Below, piece by piece: positions 54,431-64,000 of a stretch of 64,000 nt of DNA. A program made the translations under genes and the position numbers. The notes beneath the pieces were generated by a model. It had not been told where the DNA came from. It was given only the letters and a program-made list of their open reading frames with translations, and searched no databases. Position 1 is the first letter of the stretch. Each line of letters opens with the position of its first letter. This DNA is from Heterohyrax brucei (Eukaryota; Chordata; Mammalia; Hyracoidea; Procaviidae): assembly GCA_028571685.1 (NCBI GenBank), contig CM053158.1, positions 56,574,001 through 56,638,000 on the forward strand, in the 5' to 3' direction.

Positions 54431-55655
54431 GGGGTGGGGAGAAGGCAGTGAAACTACCTGATACGGATTTCAAAGACTAATATTTAGGGTTTTCCAAGAG
54501 ATTTAGGAAAGCAATCAAGGAAAACTGACAAAAGGGAGGTAAAAATAGCCAAATTCAAGGAAAACACAAAGCAGTAGAAAAACTTTAAAAGTACAAGAAC
54601 AAGATGTCAAAGTAAATGAATAATTAGAAATCATGAAAAAAAAAGCAACTAGAAATCCAAATGAGAATAAAATTTCAGAAATAGGTAATTCACTAGAGAT
54701 CCATCTGTTGATGATCAAATTTGGACAATGCAAGCCAGAATCGGTGAGACTGAAGGCGAATTTAGGGACACCAATATGTTTGAGGAAGTATCAGAGGAAA
54801 GAATCAAGAAATGCTAAGAATTACACGGGGCACAACCAAGAACGAAGACTTGCATGTGATCAGAGTTCTAGAACAGGTAGAAAATGGGAAATACAGAGAA
54901 AATTGTTGAAGATTTGCTGGTAGAAAACTTCCTAAATGTCATGAAAGATGAAAAGCAAGAAGCTCGATGAACCCATATAAGATAGACACCAAAAGAAACT
55001 CATTGAGACATTTCATAATCACACTTGCCAAAACTAAAGACAAAGAAAAAATATTGATTCCATTAAAAGATGGTGGAGTAAACAGACATCTCCTCATTTC
55101 CCTCTGAGAAGTAAGGCCTGGCTGATATTTGTATGGAGCACTGAACATTTCAGGAGCCTTAGGACCTAGTATATCTGACTAGGCACCAATATTAAACTAA
55201 TCTTCCCCTGTCAGAATTCATTGTATCAGAGAACTGCAGCTTCTTCAAATGACCAGTAACGTACTTTTATTATCAGCTGACAGGTGGAGTCTGCTGCTCC
55301 TGACTGCCTATTTAGGCCAGCCCGTTGGACAGCTCCCAGCTCCCAGTTCAGTGCCTGGACAGCTACCTGCATAAAAGTGCAGTTTATGATTAAGGCTGAG
55401 AGGCCTATGTATTTGCCTGGAGATACATCTGTTGAGAGGCCTGGCATCTTTTCCTCCCGCTCTTCTCTGTCTCACATTGTAGAGTTGGCTGACAGCTCCC
55501 AGTTTCTCCATAAGCAGAGCAGCCTCTTTGCCACCCAACATGCAGAATCTTCCACCCTTGAGCGTCCACCTTGAGCAAATCACTACAGTATTAGAGACAG
55601 CTGGTGACCAACAATTCTCTTAGATCCAATAACAGAGAAATCGAACAGTATCTAG

Positions 55656-56602
55656 ATGGCACGCAGGCAGCAGACCATAATTAATCATTTAAAGAAGCAG
55701 CCTTCAAATGCTCCAGAAAATTCCCTAAATAAAAATTTTAAAAATTCAAAAAATTTCCCAAGTGAAGAAGCCTTTCTGAATCTATCAGAGGTTGAATATG
55801 AAAGATTTATATATAGAACTCTCCTAGACATTAAACAAAATGCAGTAGAACAAAATGAAAAATTTGGTAAGCTATTTGAACTGATGGAACATCAACAACC
55901 TGAAATGCATCAGATCAATAACAAAATCACAGAATTAGATAATTCTATCCAAAGTCAAAAGAGTAGGATTGAACAGATGGAAGTTAGACTCAGTGACCTC
56001 TAAGACAGAGTAACTGACACCAGCATTTCTGAGATGAAATCAGAGAAAAGAAATAAGAAAAATGAAGAAGCATTAAGAAACATGTGTGACTCCATGAAGA
56101 GGAATAATTTATGTTTAATTGGAGTTCCTGAACAAGGGGGGATTAATGACACCATAGAGAATATTGCTGTAGAGATGCTGTCAGAAAACTTTCCTGAGAT
56201 TATGAGCAAAGAGAACATAGGTATCTCAGATGTTTATCGAACACCGCAAAAGCTAGACCCAAAAAGAAAGATGCCAAGGCATATTATAATCAAGTTTAAT
56301 AAGCTAAAACATAAACAGACGCTTCTGAAGGTAGCAAGGCTCAAAGCAAAACTAACACTCTGAGGGAAACCCTGTAGGCTTTCAACCAATTTGTCTGCCA
56401 AAACAATGCTGGCTAGAATGCAGTGGGCAGACACATTCAGAGCCCTGAATGAGAAAAACTTCCATCCTAGAATTTTTTATCCTTCAAAACTGTCTATCAA
56501 ATATAATGGTGAAATTAAGACTTTTGAAGATAAAAAGAAATTTAGAGACTTCATAAAAACTAAACCAAAATTACATGAAATATTGAAAGAAGCTCTTCCC
56601 TA
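55656..56602 (+). pseudogene. L1-C ORF1 (ORF1p), two or more stops
   Basis: ATG at 55656 (MARRQQTIINHLKKQ). Coiled coil LLDIKQNAVEQNEKFGKLFE, then QINNKITELDNSIQSQKSR, and a stop at 56001-56003. The RRM part (56034-56363) has LCLIGVPEQGG and ENFPEIMSKENIGISDVYR, with a stop at 56361-56363 (agg/cga to tga type change). The C-terminal domain (56391-56603) has NFHPRIFYPSKLSIKYNGEI. Essentially full length for the family. Confidence 0.9.
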
Positions 56603-57022
56603 AATCTATATTTTAGGTGACAATTCAGGACACTTCATCCAAAATTCTAATCAGTTAAGGAAATTACAAAACTTCATCAAAGCTACAGTGTTATAATAAG
56701 GGAATCCATGATTATATCACAACAATTATAATATCATCACATTAAAAGTGAGATACACTACAGTAGTTATAGTTGTTTTAGACACAAAGGAAGTTTCAGA
56801 GTTATGAAGCAGTTAAAATTGGGTTTAATCTTAGTATGTTAAGAGGATAATACATGTAACCATAAAGCAGATTAACAATGCATTGTATCAAAACAAGAAA
56901 TGTAATATAGGAGTCTCAACAAACACAAAACCAACACTGAAACAACCCATAAAGAAGAATGGCCCAGAACAGAACATTAACAGCAATACGAAAAACATCA
57001 ACATAAAATTAATTTCATCAAA

Positions 57023-60000
57023 ATGATGGCACGAAGTATACACTTATCAATAATTACATTGACTGTAAATGGACTGAATGCTCCAGTAAAGAGACAGTGA
57101 GTGACATCCTGGATCAAAAGACACGACCAGTCTATGTGTTGCTTACAATAAACACACCTTAGACCTAAAGAAATGAACAAACTGAGAATTAAAGGTTGGA
57201 ATAATATATATCAAGCTAACAATAAACAAAGAAGAGCAGGTGTGGCAATACTAACCTCAGATAAAATAGATTTTAATGTAAAACCCACTACTGTGGACAA
57301 GGATGATCACTATTTACTGCCGAAAGGTTCAATACTCAAGCAGGACTTAACAATAGTAAATATTTATGTACCCAATACCACAGCACCTAAATACATTGAA
57401 CAAATACTGACAATACTGAAAAATGAGGTAGATCATTGCACAATAAGAGTTGGAGACTTGAACACTCCCCTTTCAGTTATGGATAGATCATCCAGAAAAA
57501 AGCTAAGTAAAGATACAGAAAACCTTTTTGCAACAATCAACCAACTTGACCTTGTCAACATATACAGATCCTTTCATGCATCAGCAGATAAGTACACTTT
57601 CTTCTCCAATGCATGTGGAACATTCTCCAGAATAGACCATGTGTTAGGTCATAAAGCAATTCTTTATAAAATCCAAACAATGGATTTATTGCAAAGTATC
57701 TTCTCAGACCATAGAGCTATAAAAATTGAAATCAATCACGGAAAAATCATAGATAAAAATTCCACCTTGTGGAAACTGAACAACACTTTACTCATAAAGC
57801 CTTGGGTTATAAAAGAAATTAAAGACACAGTAAAGAAATTTATGGATTCAAATGAGAATGAAAACACGTCCTACCAGAATTTATGGGATACAGCAAAAGC
57901 AGTGCTCAGGGGTCAGTTTATCTCTGTAAATGCACACTTCCAGAAAGAAGAAAGAACACAAATTAAAGAATTAACCTCACAGCTTGAACAAGTAGAAAGA
58001 GAGCAACAAAGAAACCCCTCAGGCACCAGAAGAAAACAGGTTATAAAAATTAGAGCAGAACTAAATGAATTAGAGAATAGAAAAACAATTGAAAAAATTA
58101 ACAAAGCCAAAAGCTGTTTCTTTGAAAAGATCAACAAAATTGATAAACCATTGGCTAAACTTACAGAAGATACAGCAGAAGATACAAATAATCTGATTAA
58201 GAACCAAGATGGGAGCTGTTAGAACAGACCCAGCTGAAATCAAAAATATCATAACAGAATGCTATGAAAGGCTATACTCTAACAGGTTTGAAAACCTAGG
58301 GGAAATGGACACATTTCTAGATTCATATGACTCATCAAGATTATCACAAGGAGAAGTAGATCAACTTAATAAATCTATCACAAAGGAATAGATTGAAAAA
58401 GTCATCAAAAATCTACCAACCATAAAAGCATCCTGGCCCAGATGGCTTCACTGGAGAATTTACCAAACTTTTAGAGTTAACTCCAATACTATTGAGGCTA
58501 TTTCACACCACAGAAAGGGATGGAATACTCCCAAATTCAATCTATGAAGCCAGTATAACCCTGATACCAAAACTAGGGAAAGATCCTACAAAAAAATAAA
58601 AATATAGACCAAGATCGCTCATGAACCTAGATGCAAAAATCTTCAACAAAATTCTAGCCAGTACAATTCAACAGCATATAAAAAAAAATTGTTCATATGA
58701 TCAAGTTGGTTTCATTCCAGGGATGCAAGACTGGTTCAACATTAGAAAAACAATTAGTATAATCAACCACATTAGTAACACAAAAGATAAGAATCACGTG
58801 ATTTCATCAATTGATGCAGAAAAGGCATTTGACAAAATTCAACAACATTCATGCTTAAAACTCTCATAAAAATACTAATAGAGGGGAAATTCCTCAATAT
58901 AATCAGTAGCATCTATGCAAAGCCAACTGCCTTCATCCTCCTGAATGGTGAAAGACTGAAAGAATTCCCTTTGAGAGTGGAAACTAGACAAGGATGCCCA
59001 TTCTCACCACTTCTATTCAACATTGTGCTAGAAGTTCTAGCCAGAGCAATTAGACAAGACAAAGAAACAAACAGCATCCATATTGGCAATGAAGAAGTTA
59101 AAAACTTCCTTTTTGTAGATGATATGATTGTTTATACAGAGAATTCAAAGAAATCCATAAGTAAAATTTGGAACTAGCAGAGGAGTTCAGCAAAGTATCG
59201 GGCCACAGATAAACATAAGTACATCAGTAGGATTCCTTTATACCAACAGTGAGATTATTAAAGAAGAAATCACCAAATCAATTCCATTTACTATAGCCCC
59301 CAAGAAGATAACATGCCTAGGAATAAATCTAACTAGAGAAATTAGAGAACTTTACAAACAGAACTATAAGATCTTACTACAAGAAAATAAGAGAGACTTA
59401 TGTAAATGGAGTAATCTGCCCTGCTCATGGATAGGAAGACTCAAGATTGTGAAAATGTCTATTTTGCCCAAAGCAATCTACTTATATCATGCAATTCCAA
59501 TACAAATTCCAGTGATATTTTTTAATGATATGGAGAAACAAATCACCAACTTTGTTTGGAAAGAGAAGAAGCCCTGGATAATTAAAGCACTACTAAAGAA
59601 GTAGAACACACTGGGAGGCCTCTCACTACCTGACTTTAGAAGCTGTTACACTGTCACAGTTGTCAAAACAGCCTGGTAGTGGTACATAAAGAGACACATA
59701 GACCAATGGAACAGAGTAGAGACACCAGAGATTCCACCATCCTCCTATGAACAGCTGATATTTGACAAAGGCCCCAAGATTTTAAACTAGGGTAAGAACA
59801 GTCTCTTTAACAAATGGTGCTGACAAAATTGGATATTCATCTGCAAAAAAATTGAAAAAAGACTCATATCTCACACCTTATACAAAAACCAATCCAAATT
59901 GGATAAAAGACCTAAATATAAAATCTAAAATGATAAAGCTCATCCAAGATAAAATAGGATCAACAATGGAAGTTTTAATACACAATATAGACAGACTTCA

Positions 60001-60780
60001 AAATCTGACAAAGCATATTCATCAGAAGAGAAAATAGATAAATGGGAATTACTAAGAATCAAACACTTCTGCTCATCCAAAGTCTTCATCAAAAGAATTA
60101 AAAGAAAACCTACAGAATGGGAAAAATATGGGGCAATTCTATGTCAGACCGATGTCTGATTGCCATATTGATATTACAAAATATCAATAAGAAAAGGATA
60201 AATAATCCAATAAAGTGATGGGCAAAGGAGACAGACAGACATTTCTCTAAAGAGGATATCCAGTCAGCTGAACGACACACGTAGAATTGCTCATGATCAT
60301 TAGCTATTACAGAAATTCAAATCAAAACTACAATGAGATACCATCTCACCCAACAAGGTTGACCACGATCCAAAAAACACAAAACAACAAATGCTGGAGA
60401 GGCTGTCGAAAAATTGGAACTCTCCTACACTGCTGGTGGGATTGCAAAATAGTAAAGCTTCTTTGAAAAACAGTCTGGCGCTTCCTTTAAAAGCTGGAGA
60501 TAGATATACCATTTGATCCTGTAATTTCACTGCTTGGAATTTATCCTTCAGAAACAAAGGTTGTCACACAAACAGACACATGTACACGAATGTTTGTTGC
60601 AGCACAGTCCACAATAGCGAAAAGTTGGAATCAACCCTGATGTCCATCAACAGACAAATGGATGAGCAAACTACGGTACATATACTCAATGGAACACTAT
60701 GCTATGATAAAAAACAATGAATATTTTAGAAAACATAGCATGGTCTCATTTGGAAGAGAGCATGCTGAGTGAAATCAGTG
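57023..60780 (+). pseudogene. L1-C ORF2 (endonuclease/RT), broken
   Basis: Double ATG at 57023/57026 (MMARSIHLSIITLTVNGLNA). The endonuclease QETHL motif reads Q-stop-THL: the catalytic Glu codon is taa (57149-57151). An open stretch of 349 codons follows (57173-58222) with GDLNTPLS and SDHRAIKIE. The RT region is fragmented; the catalytic box reads FVDD (59112-59123). The cysteine-rich end ('caacaaatgctggagaggct', 'ctacactgctggtgggattg') lies at about 60385-60450. Confidence 0.9.
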
Positions 60781-61419
60781 TCAAAAGGACAAATTTTGTA
60801 TGAGACCCCTGTTATAAGGACTTAACAAGAGAATTATCCATAGAAGAAAATGACTGTGTTGGCTACATGGGTGGGTGGGGGCTGAGGGTTTAACACAGGT
60901 GAGTTAATTGATAGATGTTAGAAATTTTATTCTTTTATTGTAATTAATAAAAAAAATTTTAAAGTTAAAAAAAGAAAAAATCTTGAGCATACCTGAAAAA
61001 AAATAAAAACTCACATACAAAGTGGGAACCAAAAGACTGACCTCTGATTACTTGGCAGGAGCAATGGAGGCAAGAAGGCAGAGGAATAACATGCATGAAA
61101 CCTTGAAAGAAAGAATAATATATCATGTGAAACTCTGAAATATGATGGTGAAATTAAGACATTTCCAGATAAATAGAAATCAGGAAATTCACAAAAAGCA
61201 AACAAAACTTACAAAACATAAAAAAAAAAAGCCCTTCAGTTAGAGAGCTAACAACATAGACAACTAACTACCTGAGTCTAGGATACAGGACAGCATCAGC
61301 CAGCTACTAATCTAGGTAAAAAAAAAACTATAATAGAACAAACCTAAAAAGTTTAACATAGAGAAATAGAGACATCAATTTGTAAATTATGACAATGCCA
61401 AAATAAATACTTGAATAAC

Positions 61420-62360
61420 AGAAAGACAAATAATCCAATAGAAAATGGACAAAATATATGAATTGACATTTCACCAGAGAAGACATTCAAGTGGCAAGCA
61501 GAGGAAATGCTAGCTATTGTTAGCCGTTACAAAAATGCAAATCAAAACCACAGTAAGACATCATCTCACCCCAACATTCCTGGTATTAATCAAAAAAAGA
61601 TTGAAAGAAAGAAAGAAAAACATTTGGGAAATAAATGGAGAGGTTGCTGGGAGATTAGAACTCTTATGTATGGCTGGTGGCAATGTAACATGCTACAATT
61701 GCTACGGAAAAGTATATTAAGCCTCGTCAAAAAGCCAGAAACAGAAATACCACACCATCCAGCAATCTCTTGCCTTGGAATATAAACTAGAGAAAAAATA
61801 GCTGTCACAAAAATAGATATATGCATACCCATATTCATTGCAGCATTATTCATAATAGCAAACAGATGGGAGCAGCCCAGGTGTCCCTTAACAGACAAAT
61901 CGAAAAACAAATTATGATACATACACACAATGGAATACAACACAACAATAAAGAACAACAGTGAATCTGTGAAACGTCTCATGATGATATGGATGAAACT
62001 GGAGGACGTTATATTGAGTGAAATGAATCAGTCACAAGAGGACAAGTATTGTATGAGACCACTATTACAAAAACTCAAGAAAAAGTTTACATACAGAAAA
62101 AAAAATCTTTGATGGTTATTAGAGAGGAAAAGTTGGGGAGGTAAATCACTGACTAAATAGAAGACAAGTGGGGAGGGGTGACGGATAAGACAACACACAA
62201 TATATGGAAATGAGCACAACTTGAGCAAGGTAAAATCACAGAAGCTTCCTAGACACATCCAAGCATCTTAGGAGACTGAGTAACTGGGCCTGAGGCCTGG
62301 GGGCATGGTCTCAGGTGACATGGAGGTCAACTGGCATACCATAGTTCATAAAGAAAATGT
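61420..62360 (+). mobile_element. Old L1 ORF2 C-terminus and 3' UTR
   Basis: 'aaatgcaaatcaaaaccaca', 'aatggagaggttgctgggag', 'gcaatctcttgccttggaat', 'cattgcagcattattcataa', 'cacacaatggaatacaacac' and 'gatatggatgaaactggagg' follow the last ~700 bp of ORF2. 'gcctgggggcatggtctcag' is in the 3' UTR. It follows ORF1 of the same or a similar old element after only ~180 bp. Confidence 0.75.
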
Positions 62361-63063
62361 TCAATAATAAATTTGTTCAAGAGTAGTGCCTCTGAAAAGG
62401 GGAGAAGGGATGGACAAGGGATTTTCAAAGCAAAGGTAACGTTTTTTGTTTTTTGTTTTTCCCCTTAAACTAAGTGGTAGGCATACAGGTATTCATTGTA
62501 GACTTTTTGAAAATACTTAACAATGTAAAACTTTTAAAGTGTTCTTGATTGTGAAACTACAGATAATACCACATTTGCCAAGTCAGTGAAATCACTTTTT
62601 CAAGGTAATCTGAATCTGTTAAAGCTTTTTTTTTTTAAGTTAAAAAAGACCCTGTATTTTAATTTGTTTTTAACGGATATATTCAATGCATGAAAAACTA
62701 GAAATTAAAGAAAAATCCCACAACCATCAATCATTTATGCTGAAAAATCTCATAGAAATAGGAAGCACATTTAGGTATTTAGCAATTAAGATTAGAATCT
62801 ACATTCAGCTTCTATACAAACTATATCAGACAACTCAGAAGAAATGATGAGAAGGTATTTCGAAACAAGACAGCCGTAAAACAGGAAATAAGTGCAAAGG
62901 TGAAAGGAAACCCGTAATTTAAGGTCAAACATGAACCAACCAGGCATGTAACATAAGGATGTTTGAAATAGATCTTAGAACAACAGTGTAAAGAAGTATG
63001 ATGCTCAAAAAATGAGCAACTGGAAGTTCAGTTGGTTTAAGTTGGACATTTTTGTAGCAACAC
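62361..63063. other. Unique non-coding stretch
   Basis: No gene recognised. T-rich tracts at 62441-62462 and 62627-62636. Confidence 0.5.
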
Positions 63064-63229
63064 AGAAACCCTGTTGGTGCAGTAGTTACACGTTACATCT
63101 GTTAACTAAAAGGCCAGCAGTTTGAGCCCACCAGGTGCTCTCTGGAAACTCTGTGGAGTAATTGTACTCTGTCCTGTAGGGTCACTGTGAGTCAGAATCA
63201 CCTTGATGGCAGTGAGTTTGGTTTTTTTT
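63064..63229 (+). repeat. AfroSINE
   Basis: 'gaaaccctgttggtgcagta', 'aactaaaaggccagcagttt', 'attgtactctgtcctgtagg', 'gtcactgtgagtcagaatca', 'tgatggcagtgagtttggtt'. Confidence 0.92.
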
Positions 63230-63249
63230 TTCTTCTTCTTCTTCTTTTT
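63221..63249 (+). repeat. T-run plus (CTT)n microsatellite
   Basis: Short tttttttt/cttcttcttctt tract at the SINE 3' end, probably grown from its tail. Confidence 0.8.
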
Positions 63250-64000
63250 GGTTTATCATGGCCAAGATTCCTTTGTTCTTGGTCTTTTTTAATTGCTCCT
63301 ATCTGTACCATGTTGCATCTTGTAGAAGCAAACTATGTAGACTCATTTGTGTGCTGTCATTCAATGGCAAACTAATACAAGGAAAAAAGTGTTGAGAAAT
63401 TCAAAATTTATCAAATTGTAACGTTTCTGCTGACTACCTGGGAGACCTAAAAGGGGGACAGAAATGCTGGTTGTGATGCGGTCAAGGAAAGAAACTAAGA
63501 TTTCTACAGCAAAGTACTTGTAGACATCTGTGAAATTGGTTGCGCACAGAAGGACAAATATCAACTTCTGCTGGTTGTACGGAAAATGAAAAAGCTATTT
63601 TTCCCAAACAACAAAACTAACAATTACCACATTGAACAGTACTCCCCTAAAAGGCAAAATACTTTCTAAGAGCACAAAATTAACTTGCCCTTGGTGTAAT
63701 ATAGCAACACTTCTACCCATGGTCGGAAATAGCAACACGTTTTCTGCTGATCAAATTTGCAACTTCTCTTGAAAAATATCTTGGGTTTTAGAATATGCAT
63801 ATTCATAAAATAAAAATAGCTTGATTCATTGGCACCCTGGGCCTAGAAGCAGAGGAATTTGGGGAGCCATATCCCTGAAGTTTCAAGAGAAAGAGCAGGG
63901 CTAGAAAACACCAGAGACTGAAAGGAAAACTCATGTCAGGTCTTTGGGAAGGACAGGAAGGTACAGATACTGACAGTGCAGTTGTGCTTGGGAAAGAACA
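63250..64000. other. Unique non-coding stretch at window end
   Basis: No repeat or gene recognised. The 62-codon plus frame at 63187-63375 reads through the SINE tail and microsatellite, so it is not a gene. Confidence 0.5.

Larger units (their letters stand above)
55058..60970 (+). mobile_element. L1-C, near full-length L1, older than L1-A/B
   Basis: 5.9 kb with 5' UTR (55058-55655), ORF1, spacer, ORF2 and a short 3' UTR. TSD aaagaaaaaatattga (55042-55057) / aaagaaaaaatcttga (60971-60986), 15 of 16 identical. The 3' UTR is only ~180 bp, against ~1 kb in L1-A: the block with 'ctgccaagctgcc' is absent. Confidence 0.92.
54600..61240 (+). pseudogene. Old L1 ORF1, interrupted by L1-C
   Basis: The left part carries ISEIGNSLEIHLLMIKFGQ, then EDLHVIRVLEQ-type text (from 54837) and a segment ending 'ttgccaaaactaaagacaaa'. 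After L1-C it continues at 60971 with 'aaagaaaaaatcttgagcat', 'aaactcacatacaaagtggg', 'cttggcaggagcaatggagg', 'gatggtgaaattaagacatt', the conserved ORF1p C-terminal region. Many stops are present. Confidence 0.6.
52689..62360 (+). mobile_element. Old L1 with 5' UTR and ORF1, split by L1-C
   Basis: Begins near 'gaggaggtgaagccaatgtg' (L1-type 5' start). A long pyrimidine-rich 5' UTR runs to about 54430. ORF1 follows at about 54430-55057 and resumes at 60971-61240. Then come the ORF2 C-terminus and 3' UTR (61420-62360). Most of ORF2 is missing between ORF1 and the 3' end. Confidence 0.65.

Noticed and set aside
57173-58222. 349-codon open frame as a host gene
   Set aside because: L1-C ORF2 endonuclease and linker (GDLNTPLS, SDHRAIK).
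991-63229. tRNA genes suggested by tRNA-like A/B boxes
   Set aside because: Every instance is the head of a SINE with the common body and tail; no intact cloverleaf flanked by unique sequence.
1-64000. CRISPR array, operon, prophage or bacterial mobile island
   Set aside because: No regularly spaced short repeats and no prokaryotic coding density; all repeat content is mammalian transposons.

Overview
This is a eukaryotic, AT-rich, repeat-dominated mammalian window. I find no convincing host protein-coding exon, tRNA, rRNA or other host RNA gene. The best clue to the organism is a tRNA-related SINE present many times in both orientations. It has a GGAGCCCTGGTGG-like head, a 'ggggcagttctactctgtc' middle and a 'gagtcggaatcgactcgacggca' tail. 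I recognise this as AfroSINE, which with an RTE-type LINE sharing the same tail points to Afrotheria, probably an elephant or other paenungulate. The species is inference. The window is intergenic or intronic.

Layout. 1-10 kb: unique sequence with AfroSINEs, MIR, L2, a minus-strand MaLR-type LTR (2222-2701) and an MLT1-like LTR (6097-6462). 10.19-12.64 kb: a nearly complete Tigger1 DNA transposon carrying an AfroSINE. 13.6-23.4 kb: a MaLR-type provirus on the minus strand, split by a full-length L1 (L1-A, 14566-22214), which is itself split by a younger solo LTR (19182-19704). 23.4-30.5 kb: a split AfroSINE, an L1 5' fragment, MIR, a MER5-like element, another LTR, L2 and an old L1 remnant. 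30.5-34.1 kb: an ancient repeat broken by a full-length mariner (30854-32143) and by a deleted LTR element, then an LTR of the same family in the opposite orientation. 34.2-35.25 kb: RTE. 36.3-44.07 kb: an AfroSINE split by the best-preserved L1 (L1-B), whose 3' UTR holds a second, severely 5'-truncated L1. 44.4-52.2 kb: old L1 pieces carrying nested AfroSINE, RTE, LTR and L1 insertions. 52.7-62.4 kb: an old L1 whose ORF1 is interrupted by a third long L1 (L1-C, 55058-60970). 62.4-64 kb: unique sequence plus one AfroSINE.

Nothing here works as an operon or pathway. The window records successive insertions, many of which can be ordered because target-site duplications (TSDs) can be read directly. 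All transposase, ORF1 and ORF2 frames are broken. The least damaged is L1-B ORF2, with a 484-codon open stretch covering the reverse transcriptase. I found no new biological system. The most notable observations are the ordered nests, two tiny AfroSINE-tail insertions (24 and 32 bp) with perfect TSDs, an L1 tail inside another L1's 3' UTR, repeat-like monomers in the L1 5' UTRs, and an unclassified 811-bp insertion with 9-bp direct repeats. Family names were assigned from memory without a database search.
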